From positions 14,310,147 to 14,374,146 of the forward strand of contig NC_133297.1 in the NCBI RefSeq assembly GCF_005239225.2: a DNA stretch of 64,000 nucleotides, read 5' to 3'. This document shows positions 25,061-38,604 of the stretch, piece after piece (position 1 is the first letter of the stretch; each line of letters opens with the position of its first letter). The notes under the pieces were generated by a model. It was not told where the DNA came from, did no database searches, and saw only the letters and a list, made by a program, of their open reading frames with translations. Source of the DNA: Populus alba (lineage: Eukaryota; Streptophyta; Magnoliopsida; Malpighiales; Salicaceae). Position numbers and translations under genes: made by a program.

Positions 25061-26435
25061 GCATAGTAGGAGCAGACGCAAGGTTTATCTTCCTTTTGCC
25101 CTCTGCAAATCAGACCATTCACTTAAAATAGAATGTGGGCACAAACAACTTCAGTTTACCAGCAAAAACAAAAATCAAGAAGAAGAAATAATTAAGGCAA
25201 TCATCTCTCATCTGCCAAACAATTATCTATGCATGTCCTGGTGTTTGATCAGATTATCAAGGGCTGTAGCTAGTAGGAGTCAGCTATAGCGGCTGTCTGC
25301 TTTTTTCTTAGCTGCCTCGTTCTTTCTGTTGATTCTTTCAAAAGTGAAAACTGTTCATGAGAAATAACAAGCCTTTATGAATGCATGTGTTGGACCCATA
25401 ATCCTTTCGACACTAAAAAATTAATAGGGCATTAAAATTAAAATCAAAACGAAAACCAGAGGAGCGGGTGGTTTTAGTACTGCTACTGTTCAGTAAGAAA
25501 CTGGAGAAAAAGTTCATGAATGTGCATGGAGTGCGTGGTCTAATCAGTAGAGACTTGCTGCAACTAGACGAAATGTGTTCGGATCCTCGGAGGAACTTAA
25601 CAAGCTAGGGTTGCAGAAGAGCAAGTCCTCCAAAATATATATTTCTAGTCTTCCCTGATCATATATATTTCCTCCTGTTTCGTTACGTTCTTCAACAGTG
25701 GATATACTATTACTACAGCATGACAGAATCAAAGCACATGCTTTCGTCGTTTCATGACGGGACATTCTTCTTTTTATTAATTTTTAGAGTTAATTATAAC
25801 TTTGTCTCTCTAGTTTAATATTTAATAGTAGAACTAATTAAATAATCTCAATGAAATAAAAAAAAAATAGTAATTGAATAACCCATTCAATATCCTCTAT
25901 ATTTAATAAGAAATATGATATTTTCTTGTATATATATTTACAAGTTGTGGGATATATGTGGATCCCTTTAGATTTCCCATAACCAGTCTTCCATGGTTTG
26001 AGATTCACTGCATCGAATCACATCAGTTTTTTCATCAATGAGAATCCATCTTATTTATAAAAAAAAAAAAAAAAAAAAAAGATTCCATACATTGTGATCC
26101 GTAAGAATCATTTTACAAAATATTCAAGATTGGAACTTGAACCCCAAAACCTCCCTATATCATAAGTATTTATCACTTGTGTCAGCTCAAGTGGATTTAA
26201 AAACATAGAGATTAAACTTATATAAAGTTTCAGAAACTATTGAATTTTATTAAATTATTGGGGTTAAATTACGGTTAACTCTTCCATCAGTGGAGCAGGT
26301 AATCTTGACTGTAGAGTTGATGAGGTCAGCCCATTTGACATCAAAATTGAGATAAATATAATGATTTGATTTTTTGTCTTTTATTTGCATTCTAATTGAT
26401 TCTAATCTTGCATTTGACAAGAAGATTGGGAGAAA
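25061..26435. other. Intergenic DNA, no gene seen
   Basis: Contains an A20 run near 26060 and AT-rich sequence. A 73-residue minus-strand ORF at 25544-25765 has no supporting features. Confidence 0.35.
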
Positions 26436-26439
26436 GTTA

Positions 26440-27740
26440 ATTTTTTATTTTTTAAATCGAGATTATTGAGCCTTCCTTTGAAAAAAAATAGTTATATATA
26501 ATTTTGTTCTTGATAATTAAGCATGATATTATAATTTTAAAAAACATGTCCCGACTGTTTGTATTTCAAACGGTGTTTAGAAGAGAAAAACACAATACAA
26601 AAGACAAGAAGCAAAACAAAGTAAAAAAAGAGACTTTGTTTCACCATTGTTGTGGAATCTTGTTCCCAATTGGCAATATCCTTCTCATCTTACAATATAG
26701 TATGAAGTTCAGATCTTGAATCATATGGTGAAGATAAAATTTTCATCAAATCTACAGGATTACATTGTTTATTTGCATTTAAAATATATGTTACAAACTG
26801 GTGATACTCTTTTATATTGTAAGAAAAATTCTTTTTTTATATGGGAATCGAGAAATGTGCCTTATAAATAAACTCGGGCAGCAGAGAATATTTGTTATGA
26901 AAGTTAATAAAAAAGAAAAAATGTTGGCTTCGCTTAGGTAGTATTTGAAATAAAGTTGAGTCTTTTAGAAATTAAAAATAAAATTAATTTTTATATATAT
27001 ATTTTTATTGTTTTAATGTATTATATCAAAAATAAAATTAAATAAATAAAATAAAATATTATTTTAATACATTTCCAAATAAAATAAAAACTTTAAACTA
27101 CAATTGCTACACACTCTCAAAAATTCCATTAATTTGCAACAGACTCATTAAAGCAGAAGCCTGAACACAATGAATTAACATAAATGATAATGACTTCCCA
27201 TAACTCCAGAGCTCATTCTATAATTGTTCTCATAGCTTATAGGAGTACATACAAATCCTTTGCCTGAATCAAATGCCATCCCTTCCTTGCTTGAAGGTTC
27301 ATCAAGAATTTTGAGCACACAAAGTCCTCGCATTTTTAAAAAGGTATTTAGGTAACAGTTCAAGTATCCACATTGCCAAGAAAATTTGATTGCTCGGAAA
27401 TTAACAATATAACATTGCCTTATTTTTCCAATCTTTCGAGTATCATATACAGTAATGTGATTCCAGCTTGATTTGAATAACTCTATTATCTATATATTGC
27501 CTTTCGAATGGCAATCACTGGAACAGTGAAAAGATGCAGAGCAAATCAACCAGCATAAAGTCTCCTTTTCTGCTTCTGTAAATCTAAATAGTTAAGGATA
27601 AAAGACTTCAAATAAACTAGTTGGTCTTATATGAGCACCCTCAGAGAGGAAAATACTAATGAGTATTATCCCAGGTTCAATTTGGGTTTTAGAAATTCAA
27701 GGAGTGTTTTACCCCCTAGTAGCTTATTCATTATACGTGA
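26440..27740 (+). repeat. Duplicated segment, copy B (partner at 11400-12150)
   Basis: Homologous to 11400-12150 in the same orientation (shared blocks listed there). Copy B lies 300-1600 bases downstream of the PAM16 stop codon, so the duplicated unit may once have been 3' flanking DNA of that gene. A dispersed AT-rich element (about 26985-27085) is inserted in copy B and absent from copy A. Confidence 0.8.
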
Positions 27741-28028
27741 GGCAAAAACTATTTGCAAACAATACATCAATAGGATGACTTTGCTACCAGCAGTTCCATC
27801 CCTACATGTTGATTAATGGTGAACCCAAAACTGAAGGCTTTAGTTATCTTTGGAAACTACATGATTAATTTACCACAAGATGTGATCACATGTTTCAATG
27901 AACATTTGAATCCAGAAGATGAGACACTAGCTTAAGAATACAAATTCTATCTTTCAGAACGTCTCACTGGAACGAAATAATTATTGTACAAGGGGCAGTG
28001 TGTGCAAAGGACGATCTCTACCAGATTC

Positions 28029-31000
28029 TCAAGTAGGGGTACCCTCACCTTTTCCTTGATGTACAGCCTCTAAACATTCCTTTGCCCTATGAACCTTCGA
28101 TTGAATGTAAAAACTTCCATTCTTCGAGTTTCTCTCGAACAAAGCGTCGTACTTCTGCACAAGCAGAAGAAACATGTTTCAAGACCTATTCCAATTATAT
28201 GCAGATGAATGGACAAGCAAAAAAACACCAACCTTCAATATCTCCTCCCAAGAAGTTTTCTCAGTGACACCAAGAATCTGCCGAGCTTCTTGTTCCGTCA
28301 TAACTTTGCTTCCTCGGCGGATTGTGTTTTGAATTGTTTCTTGGGCAACACCAGATTTTGAAGCATCTGCATTACACCATGCATGTAGTCAAGAGGCTGG
28401 ATAGAAATTTGTAGCAAATAAAATAACTGCCATTCAATTTAGTGCATCTCTAGCTTCTGCCACTCCATCAAACATGGCAGGGTCAGATGATTAGGAGAAA
28501 ACCAACAATTCTTTTCTCATAGCCTTCAATGAGGTCACAATGGGATGTATCATGGAAGAAAATATTTTTTCAGAGGAAACCTCAAATTAGCCCCCAACAT
28601 ATTACCAATTCTCAATTGATCCCAAAACAGAATTTATCAATCAGGTCCCCCACATTTCAGATATTTCTCAATCGGGTCCTTTTATCAAGTTCTGTTAATT
28701 TTTTCATTTATTTTATTTTTCCAAAACAATGTTGTTTTATAGCATAAAACTAGTTATTTGACCTGTATTTCCCCGCGGGTTGGTTAAATTTTCTTTCAAC
28801 ACAAAAAAATGAATATGACAGCATTTCATATATGTTTTTTAAAATAAAAAAAAAATCTCAATCATAAATTTAAAAGTTTATACATGCATTTAATTAAATA
28901 AATTGTGAATTATTTGTGGAACCACATCAAATTAGAAAGTTTGATTCCTAACCAACCATGCGATCCAAGTCATGGACTCAATCAGGTTCAAAAAAATTTT
29001 AATAATTTTTTATTTAACTATATAATAAGAAAAATAGACACTCGCAAAATTAAGAGCCAACTAAATATAGTGTCATTTGTTTAAGATCACGATAAACCAA
29101 CAAATATCGAATCGAAAAAATTATGTTGCCTAATTAAAAATAAACAAAATGTTAAAGGATGAAATTGAAAAAAAAAATAAGAAAAATCAATAAAAATCCA
29201 ATTATGAAGGATCAAATTGGGAGAAAAAGTCCGATAAAAAAAAGAAGAAAAAAGGACGAAAAAAGGCCTAATCATATGAGCCTGGTTGGCCCAACGAGTC
29301 TGGGCCTCCAAAAAAAGGCCTTGGCTCGTGAGCCTCGAGCAACCCACGTGTCTAGGCCTCCTTAATTATTATTTTTGTTTTTTATGGGGCAAACAATTTT
29401 ATTTTTTTAAAAAAAAAAAAAGCAAGCAATTTGGGCATCAAAAAGTCGAGGCAAAGTCAAAAAATCCATTTTCAAGCATTGTTTTTTACCCAAAAACACC
29501 TTGGAGACTCAAATAAACTCGTTTATACCTTCAAATAACCCAAAAAAAAAATCCTAAAACAACAAATCAACTCGAAACCCAAAAACTTTCAAAGATTAGA
29601 TTTGATGTTCATTTGAAGGAGAAATAACATCCTTGTGTAATTCCTCTCATCAAATGGAACCCATAGACACCAAGATCAACCATTTTTGTGGTCAGAATCA
29701 TTGTCAATTGATATTTTCTCTCTTTACCACCGGAATATGGTGACTTTCTCTCTCCTACCTCAAACCAAGGATAAAAAATAAAATAAATGAAGTTTTGGAT
29801 CAAAAGTGAACTTTGAAAAAATTAAAGGGATGAAAAATGGGTGTGTTGCATATTGAGAGGATCAAAGTAAACTTTTTTAGTCAATTTCAAAACAGCCACC
29901 TATTTCCTACGTGGTTTTCATATTGATCCTCTTCTTTCAATTCTACCATTCCTTTACAAAATAGAAGCAATTGAACTTCAATTTGGCCATAGAAGTACGC
30001 AATTGATGAGGAAAAAAAGTTTGATAACTAAAATGAAAAAAAAATAATCAATTGGGAATCTACTGTAAATTGTGAGGGGAGCTACAGTAGTGTGAGGAAC
30101 AGCATTTTCCCACGCTTTTAGTGTTTTCTTAATATGAATATTATGGAAAATATTAACAAACAATGAAAAAGTGACCCAATTGAGAAATGATTGTAACATT
30201 TGGGAGCCAAATGATAAAATCTTTTGTTATGGGATTCAATTGAGAATGGTTATATAGGTTTGGATTTAAATCAGGGTTTCCCATTCTTTGCCAACGAGTT
30301 AAAAAGCGAATACATTCTAAAAATATTGGCATCAAGGGGCATGAGTTGAAAAAACCTCGTTGAAGATAACACCAACATTATGGAATTTTATTTTCAAGTA
30401 ACTTGAATAAGAGACAGAGACAAACAGAAAATGATTTCTGCTTCTACCAAAGCTTAAAAGCAAGCAAAAAAGTCAAAAACAACCAGAAGAATAAGAAAGG
30501 AACAGGTAGTGAGAGAATCAAGCGGAGAAGTGTATGCGTGGTCATATAAGCCTAAGCAGTAAATGCAGAATTGAGAACCACAAGACTTGCAACCCAATTA
30601 AAAGCAATGACAACCAATACATTCCCAAACCAAATTCGACTTAACCTCCTGTATTAGATAGGACAGATTGATGGTTATGAAAAGAATTGTTTGGGAAAAA
30701 AAAATAAATAGCAACCTGAGCAATTCCATCAATGAGATCACTTGGCCAGGACAAAGATTATTTAATTGGGTTTCAAGTTTTTTACTTTAGAAGTTCACAA
30801 CTACAGTTGATCGAGCAGCAAGAAGCGGTACTATGAAGTAACACATATAGCAATACATTATTCATCACCTTGAACCTAAAATGATCAAACCATAACTGAA
30901 GACTTTGCAAAAAGTGTTATGCACTCCAGTACATATTTCATTAACAATTAAGGTTCTCATTATCAGATGTAGCTTAGGATGTCATTTTGTTCACTATCAG

Positions 31001-32768
31001 ACTTGTCAAAAAACTTCATAAGCCCATCATTAACCTTTCTATATCCTAATATTGAAAGAATATGCTGCATGGATTACAACCATCAACAAAAAGGATGTCA
31101 ATGAAAAACATAAAAGCTCTCTAGAATCAACACTAAAACAATCTTTTTTTATTCTCTTTATTTTTTGGTTGTAAGGAATCCAACTCAAGAACAGATAGAA
31201 AAATGCCAGCAATCAGGTATAATGGAAAGAAAGTCTTACTTGCAAGTGCTTGACGGTATGCTTGAATAAAAGCCCTGCCTAATATAGCAGAGCCCATCAC
31301 AATTAAGTTGGCAATAATCTTTCCTGCCTGTGAAACCGAAAGTATGCATTACTAACACTTTAAATTTAAAAATTTAAGAGCGTTATAACAAAAACTACAA
31401 ATATGTCAATCTTTATAGGTGAATCTGTCTCTTTCAGGCATGTCCAAATGGAGAGCGCCTGTGCACATTAACACACTCTAACAAATATGATCCGACTACA
31501 ATAACCCATGCCTCTGACCAATTTAGGCAGGCTAGGAAATCGATTAACAATAGGCATGGTGTTCCTTAAAATTCACAAAGGCAAAATATAACTAGTAAAA
31601 TAGATAATTTGGTTTTGAAGTTTGGAGGATGCCTTATCCTCCTGCTCTTCTACTTCTAAACTTTATTACAAGTTCCTTCTTTCATGTATATATATAGAGA
31701 GGGGGGGGGGGCAGACACTTGACAAAGTGCATAACTCATGTGTACCCAACAGCAACACATGTTTGAATGCTTATAGCTAGAAGACTCACAACAGTAGTCG
31801 ATGAAGCAAAATAGGGACTCCGAGCACAATGATACTCCACACCTAAGAGATCTACTCAGGAAATCCATCATGACATCCAAATCCTTTGAGGATGTCTTTG
31901 GCGGGGTGTAAACTGTTTTCAAAAAATTCCTTAAATGTCAGGAATACAACAGCCAGGAACAAAATTTCAAAGAGCCACAAAAGCTCAGTAAAGCCTCTGT
32001 GATTAGCTGGAAATTGCCATTTCAGAATTCAATTTACTCAGACCAACATCATATATATATTGCATGAGTTGAAGAGATATCTTTTAATCTATTTGTCCCT
32101 CGAACTAGATTAATATGCTCCTTGCTAGCAAAGTCCTGATATAATTTCCCTTGATCAAGCTTTCTTTCTCAAATTCATGACAAGGAAACCTCCTAAACAC
32201 CATAAAAAACTAACGGTGCATCAGAAAAATTGTCTTAGCACCTGCTATTTCACCTACTACTATCAATCTTAACGAAGGACAAGATTTTTTGACAAACTTC
32301 TGTGGACCCCCATCTTTAAATCCCACATAATCTTAAAGAGTCACTGATAAGAGTGCCAGATCACCTCACGTTAATCTTCTGCTAAAAATGCCTCCTCAAC
32401 TTCAGCAATTTAGGAAACAAATGTGGAAAAGAACCTCTTGCAGGAGCCTCAAACAGAGACAACTCCGTCCTCAATGTGACCCACCTAATCTCTCATCTCA
32501 GTAATGCACAAGTATTTCCTATTTGTTTCTTTCCATCTTCAACAATTCAAAATTTAATGGAAACACAGCTCGCAAATTGTCCCTTCTCCTAATACACTAA
32601 TGTATGATCGGTCATTCAATTGATTTTCCCAAAGACAGCTACTAATTTTATGTGATTTCAAATTAATTTTTTCAATTTTATCGAAAAATCTAACAGCATT
32701 TCTATTCTTGCATCAAACTTTATTCGTATTAAACAAGAAAATTAAATAAGGATGAAAAAACATACCAT
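28029..32768 (-). CDS. PAM16: Mitochondrial import motor subunit PAM16/TIM16
   Basis: Coding exons in transcript order are 32766-32768, 31240-31327, 28233-28366 and 28029-28154: 351 bases, 116 residues, with all GT-AG introns in frame. The product starts MAGKIIANLIVMGSAILGRA; residues 4-28 form the hydrophobic N-terminal segment typical of the family, with AYRQAL. Residues about 52-105 are the degenerate J-like domain (MTEQEARQILGV, KKYDALFERN, GSFYLQSKVHRAKECLE). It lacks the HPD motif of active J proteins, as expected for PAM16. In the family, this matrix-side inner-membrane protein pairs with PAM18 and restrains its stimulation of mitochondrial Hsp70 at the TIM23 channel. The Arabidopsis counterpart (MUSE5) also dampens immunity. 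The first coding exon is only the ATG. Intron 2 carries a 1.7-kb TIR element. Confidence 0.95.
28575..30280. mobile_element. Long-TIR DNA element inside PAM16 intron 2
   Basis: The left end (GAAACCTC at 28575, then CCAATTCTCAATTGATCCC, ATTTATCA and TTTCTCAATCGGGTCC) matches the inverse of the right end (GAAACCCT, CCATTCTCAATTGAATCCC, TTTTATCA, TTTCTCAATTGGGTCA). The inverted arms are about 110 bases, with roughly 75% identity by eye. The interior has no transposase. Long TIRs suggest a Mutator-like non-autonomous element; a target duplication was not identified. Confidence 0.65.
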
Positions 32769-32900
32769 GGGTGTGGGTAGCAGAAGAAATTTGTATTTGT
32801 ATTGATAAATGAATATGAAGATTGATGGAAGGATCTCTTTTCAGTCCCGAGAGGTTGATTGATTTCTAGGGCTTTCTTCTCTTCTCCTCTTCTCTGTGCA
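32769..32900 (-). other. PAM16 5' leader region
   Basis: Minus-strand sequence upstream of the ATG is purine-rich with CCCTAGAAATC-type plant leader features. No clear TATA box is seen, only AT-rich DNA at about 32905-32940. Transcription start is not resolved. Confidence 0.35.
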
Positions 32901-32999
32901 GAGATCAATAAATTTTATTTTATTTCCTACTGTTTAATTAAATTTGGGACAGTCCACGAGTCAGAATATGGTTTCTTCTCGAAAGTTCTCTGCCGATCC

Positions 33000-34804
33000 T
33001 TAGTTTTTTTTTAATTTTTAATAACAATACATGGAAAAAAAAACACTTAAAAAAATATTTTTTTCAATATTGTTTTTAAGCGATATATATATTTTAATAT
33101 ACATTTAAAAACAGAAATTATACATTCTCAAACGAATGGTGTTATTTTTAAAATTATTTAAACAAATTAATCTTGATTAATATATAAATTAATTTCCGAT
33201 TTTAGTTTCTTATTTTATTTTAAATATTTTTTGTTGATGCATGCTTAATCATTATTCAATAAAAAAAATGTTTTAAGGCTTCTATTTTTGGAAAAGAAAA
33301 ATAATTTTAATATCCACCTGATCCTTTTTTTTTTTAGTGCTTTTTGAGAACGAGTTTGTGAGAATTCAATGCGGAAGTCATGCACAAATGCCCTAATAAT
33401 CTCCCCGTGAAGCTTTAAGCATAACCCACAAAATTATGCTCAACAATTTTCACACTCCACAATTTGTAATCCTGTCTTAATGAGCAGTTTACTGTTTATT
33501 TAAGTATTAAACAAGTTAAATCTCCTTTGAAATCGAAGCTGGCTACAAATAATTTTTTATGAAATTTCTAATAACCATATCAAAATGCATGTTACAGTAT
33601 AGGTGGTACTAGATTATTGATTCGTGGTATACCGTGGATCAAATTATTTTTTCTAACTTTAAAAAAATTGTAAGAATGTCATGAAGTAAAAATAAAATGA
33701 TGCTCGATGGATAAAATACTTTTAAATTACTAAATTGGTGATATATAAAACGATATAATTAAAAAAAATTAAAACAGCAATATATTCGTTCAACTCGAGT
33801 CAACCACGATAAATCTATAAAATCTGTAATTTGAAATATGAGACAATGATAATCTTATAAACTTGAATTAAAAGAAAACAAAGAGCCCAATTCTAGTGAA
33901 CCAAATATTAAAGATTGAAAATTAAAAAAAAAATCAATTAAAAAAACACAAAAAAGCTATATTTAAACAAATAAAAATATCATTAAATAAGCATATCATG
34001 ATTATGTTTCAGGAATTGGTTAAATTTAATTCAAAGCCAAATGTAGTTTAAAAAAAAGCTAAATTTAACAAAGAACAATAAATAAAAAAACTAAGGATAA
34101 CTCAGATTATTTTAAAAATTAATAAAAGATCTATAAAAAAAATAGAGTTCAATCTCCAGTTAAATCAAATGATAATGGATGAAAATAATTAAAAAAAAAA
34201 ACATGAACTTAAAAGGAGGGGAAAAAAACTTAGGCAAAATATCAAAAACTTGGGTTAATCTCTCACATTTACAATTTGTTAAATTCTAAACCCGGGCTCA
34301 ATCAAGAAGTTTAAGTTAATGCTGAAGGATGGAATAAAAAAAAACTATCAATTTAAAAAAAAATCATAATAAAAAATAGAAATAAAAAATTAAGAATGGT
34401 GAAATTATAAAAAAAATCAAATTTAAAAATAATTTCAAATAAAATAAATAACAATAAAAAAAATAAGAATCAAGTATAATAAATAAAAAAATTAAATGAT
34501 AATGAAATGAAAAATAAATTAAAATTTTATAAATAAAAAAATATCAATTAAAAAGAATGAATGAATAAAAATTAATTGAATGGAAATTGTGAAATTTTAA
34601 AAGCACAAGCATCAAAATTGAGGGGATAAATAAAATAAAATAAGATAAGGAATGCCAATCAATTCCCAACCAAGGGAATTATGCAACACGCATTGCCCAT
34701 GACAATTTGGAAAACACCAAGTAAAGCCGTCATTTGCTATCGGAAGTCGTTGCATGCGCTGCTTGACACAGTGGGCAACTTACTTGTCAACAAGTGTAAT
34801 GTAT
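33000..34804. other. Intergenic A-rich repeat DNA
   Basis: No gene. 33880-34640 is A-rich, decayed repeat DNA similar in style to 40250-40640 and to the interior of the TIR element at 7189-7961. Some short direct motifs recur, but no ORF is kept. Confidence 0.35.
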
Positions 34805-35400
34805 GTTCCGACCATCGTTTTGAAATCTGACCCGGTCAAGTGATCGGGTCACGGGTTAGATGGGTTGACCCGGTTCAACCTAAAAAAAACAGAAACATAG
34901 AGAAGACAAAGAGACTTGTGATCTTCCTCTAGCAAAAGGGAACTTCAACTTCCCCTCACCATAGGTTGTTAATCCAACCAACAAATACAAACCCAGAGAA
35001 ACCAGGACGAACAGACAAAAGCCACAAAGAAGGGGAGAAACACAAATAGATAATACAAAAAAACACATATGAAAAATGAACTAACACAGATAATACAGAA
35101 AGAGACCAAGAGGAACAAGAATAGAGAGAGACAGAGGGAACAAGAGAAATAAAAAACATAAATAAAGAGAAGACAAGCAGAGAAAAGCAGGAACAGAGGT
35201 GAAGTGAACTAAAAATAGAAGTAGAGGGGAAGAAAGTAACATTGGTTAGCCAGCCTTCCATCACCATCGCCTTCGTCTTTAAGTAGCAGCTCCAGGTAAG
35301 TCTTTCTTTCTCTTTCTCTTTCCCCCGCTTTCAATTCTTAATAATAAAACAAACATGGGTTGTGGATCATAAGGAACAACAAACGAAAGGCCTATTGTCA

Positions 35401-35476
<76 letters not shown>

Positions 35477-35969
35477 GTATGTAAGAAATGGTTACGGTGA
35501 CGAATCTAGAAGGTGATAGACTAGTAACAGTGGTTGTGGCAGTAAAGGTACTATGATGGGGGATCGTGAGGTAGCATGTTGATGGTAGTGTAGCGCCGCA
35601 CCATATGGGAGATTCAAACCTTTTTCGCAAAGATCAATGGTCAGACATTTGCTGCTTCTCTGCTCCTCAACTGAGTTTCAAAGACAAAGAGTAACATTAA
35701 TTAGGTTTATTGCTTCGTTCTTCTTTTGTCTTCAGTCTTTAGCATTTTGGCATTTTAGATAGCAAAAAATGACGGCGTTTAATGACAGTGAAAATAAAAA
35801 AAAAATTTGACCAGGTCGCATCTGGGTTTGGCCGGGTGGACCGGGTTGCCCCGGGCCAATTCCCGAGCGGGTTTTTGCATTAACCTGGACTGGTCCTAGG
35901 CCTAGGTCGACCGGGTCCCTGGTCGACCAGCCGGGCCGGTCCAAGTTTTTAAAACTCTGGTTCCGACCA
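34805..35969. mobile_element. Mutator-like non-autonomous element with 10-bp target duplication
   Basis: GTTCCGACCA occurs at 34805-34814 and again at 35960-35969, flanking the element as a direct 10-bp repeat. The ends are inverted: the left begins TCGTTTTGAAATCTGACCCGG; the inverse of the right begins CAGAGTTTTAAAAACTTGGACCGG. A 9-11 bp target duplication is typical of Mutator-like elements. The interior holds a G/A-rich stretch, a CCAG|GTAAGT splice-donor-like site near 35296, and an (AT)34 tract. No transposase. Confidence 0.75.
35403..35470 (+). repeat. (AT)34 microsatellite
   Basis: 68 bases of uninterrupted AT dinucleotide inside the Mutator-like element. Confidence 0.97.
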
Positions 35970-36658
35970 CTTTTTTTTTAGTATTTTTTTATATTTTATT
36001 AAAATATTATATTGTTTTTCAAATCACATTATTATCACAAGAAAACTGGTTTAAAACTAATTAGGTTCCGTTAAGTTTTTTTTATTTCAAACCAGCAAAA
36101 CCAAAATTATGACTACGATGAATAGCTGAGCAATCAATGCAAAAGAAGATATTGTAATTGATGCTGAAAATTAAGAACTTGGGAAAACTATTGAATCAGA
36201 TAAAAAGAAATTGAAGGAGCAGTAAAATGAGCCCTTAAAATGACTCGAAGCAAATTCAAATTCTTCATCTTCCAATTTTTAATTTAAGAAACTCAAATAA
36301 TTGAAAGAAGAAAAATCATCATAAATTTAATCACAGCGGCAAAACTTGACTATTTGCAATATCAACTCACAATTTGGTCACTGTAAATTGATTTTTTCTT
36401 AATCTAATTTCTCTCTGCTCTCTATCGAATAAGGCATGCATTACAACAAATATTGTTTTTGACAAGGAACAACATGGAAGACTAAGTGAAATTAAAAAGA
36501 TGTTTGATATTTGGTAATAGTTATTTTTTAAAGTATTTTTTATTTAAAATATATTAAAATAATTTTTAAATTTATTTTTGATATCGATATATCAAAATGA
36601 TCTAAAAAATATATAAAATTCCTAAAATTTAAATGGTAAAAAATGCGTTCTAGCTAGC
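35970..36658. other. Intergenic DNA with a dispersed AT-rich element
   Basis: No gene. 36510-36640 carries a copy of the AT-rich element also seen at 17250-17990, with TTATTTTTGATATCGATATA in the diagnostic position. Confidence 0.4.
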
Positions 36659-38363
36659 TTATTAGTACTTAAAAGTGCATGTTTATCAAGGGTTTATATC
36701 ATCATTTTGCACTTAAAGTATTAATAACTCCATAACTAAAGCATGTTTTATAATAACAAGTCTAATATTATAAAATGCCTTAATATATGGTAAATGTTCA
36801 TCTTAAATGCAGGCTTATCACATAAATCAAAGGATTGATTGATGAGTTCAAGTATGAAAATTGAAAGGACAAAGAGAGGGCCAAACTTAGAAAAAGAGAT
36901 GTTGGTGCAGTCCAAACTGGAACACTGTTCAGTAATTGGGTCATATCTCAAGTTCTAGATGTCCAAATGACCTCAAATTTTTACACAGATTCAGTAAGGC
37001 ATAGGCCTACAACTTTCATGTTTTCATCAAGATCTAAGAAGGCCGTTTTCAAGTCCAAATTATAGCAACAACAAAGAAGTCCGAATTTGTCCTGCAGTCC
37101 AAATACTGTTCAGTGTTTGGCCCATATCTGAAGTTCTAGAAGTCCAAATCACCTCCACTTTTTTTTCTTGGAAATCTGAGTCAATTTCTTACAACTTTCA
37201 TGCTTTCAAGTGGACCCAGTTTTGATGCTAGCATTTTCGTTTTATTTAGACAAGATGATAAGGATTTTCACTAAGTCAAAAGTTGGCCACCCACTCAACA
37301 ATTAGTCATCAAATCAATAATTCCGAATTTTGGCCTATAAAAGGAGGCATTTGCCATGTATTTGGGGGCTTGGTTGTTCAGATCAAGTTCATGCTTTTTA
37401 TTTTATCTCTTTATATTTTTGTAATTCTTAAGTTTTGTTTTCATTAATTTCTTGTTTATGCTTTTCATTTCCTTTCTTTTCCTTAGTGAACTTGTACCTT
37501 ATTTATGTTCTTGTTTTGTTTATTTATGTTTCTCTTCTTCATTATGTTTAGCTAAGTTTATTATGTCAAGGTGAAAAGGTTACACTAATGGTGTAAGAAC
37601 AAGTATGGTGTAAACTCAATATAGACCTTAATGTTTAATATTAGCATATCTTATCTTTTTATCTTACTAATTCTTAATACCTTGCTTATTAAATGGTTAA
37701 TCTAGATTTGTGTTGTATAATACTTGGTACAACGAATGCTTGGCACTCTCATAGCCCAATCGTATGGTATTACATACACCTGGGCTATGAAAGGAACTTG
37801 ATTTGTTGTTAACATCAGTTAACATCATGAATTCCTGACAATATTTAAAAGTTTGGTGTTATGTAAATAAGATAATTAATATGATCATGTTAATAATTTA
37901 TAATGAACTATTAATGACAAATCATCCGATTGGAATCTTCTTCGTGTGTGGTTTCCATACTTAATATTTGATTATACTATACTTGTTTGAAATACCATTG
38001 GTGGATCCTCTAACCTTGACATTTGTTTTTATCATTGTTTAATCTTTACATTAATCTTACATCTCAAAGTTCTCATTAATTTCTTCCTCTTCTTCTTTAT
38101 TATTATTAGTACTACTACTACTACTACTAGTATTATTATTATTATTATTATTTACATTCTTGTTATATTTTATGTACGTTAAGTATGCTCTGTGTTTGAT
38201 CAAGGATCCTGACATTGTTGGTCTTGCCTTGTTCATTTGCATCGGAAATCTGTTTATATTATATAATATATCTCTTTGATCTTTTCATAAACTCAGTATA
38301 TAGGCTGGAAACCTGTGACCCGATCTTTTAGATCATTCTCAGGTATAACAACGCCACGTACTG

Positions 38364-38398
<35 letters not shown>

Positions 38399-38604
38399 TG
38401 TTACTATTACTATTACTATTACTATTACTATTACTATTACTATTATTGTTATTATTATTGTTGTTGTTGTTATTGTTGTTGTTGTGTTGTTATTTATAAT
38501 TTATACAATTAACCTCTCTGTGGTTCGACCCCGGTCTTACCGGGTTATTTATTACTTCGACACTCCTGCACTTGGGAGAAGACATCAATCTTTTGGTCGT
38601 GTCA
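36659..38604 (+). mobile_element. Probable solo LTR of a Ty3/gypsy-type element
   Basis: The direct 5-bp repeat CTAGC lies at 36654-36658 and 38605-38609, flanking 1946 bases with LTR-like features. These are a TATA box (CCTATAAAAGG, about 37336) with a T-rich leader after it, a GGTGGATCCTCTAACC block (about 38000), and a terminal GACCCCGGTCTTACCGGGTT palindrome followed by TATTTATTACTT and an end in GTGTCA. This 3' layout is familiar from plant gypsy LTRs. The 5' end does not start with TG, so the left edge is less sure. No internal domain is present. The interior carries TTA/TTG microsatellites (38105-38155 and 38365-38495). Confidence 0.6.

Noticed and set aside
35367..35630. 87-residue minus-strand ORF
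   Set aside because: Mostly a translated (AT)34 tract inside a transposable element.
38315..38512. Tyrosine-rich plus-strand ORF
   Set aside because: Translated TTA/TTG microsatellite inside the solo LTR.
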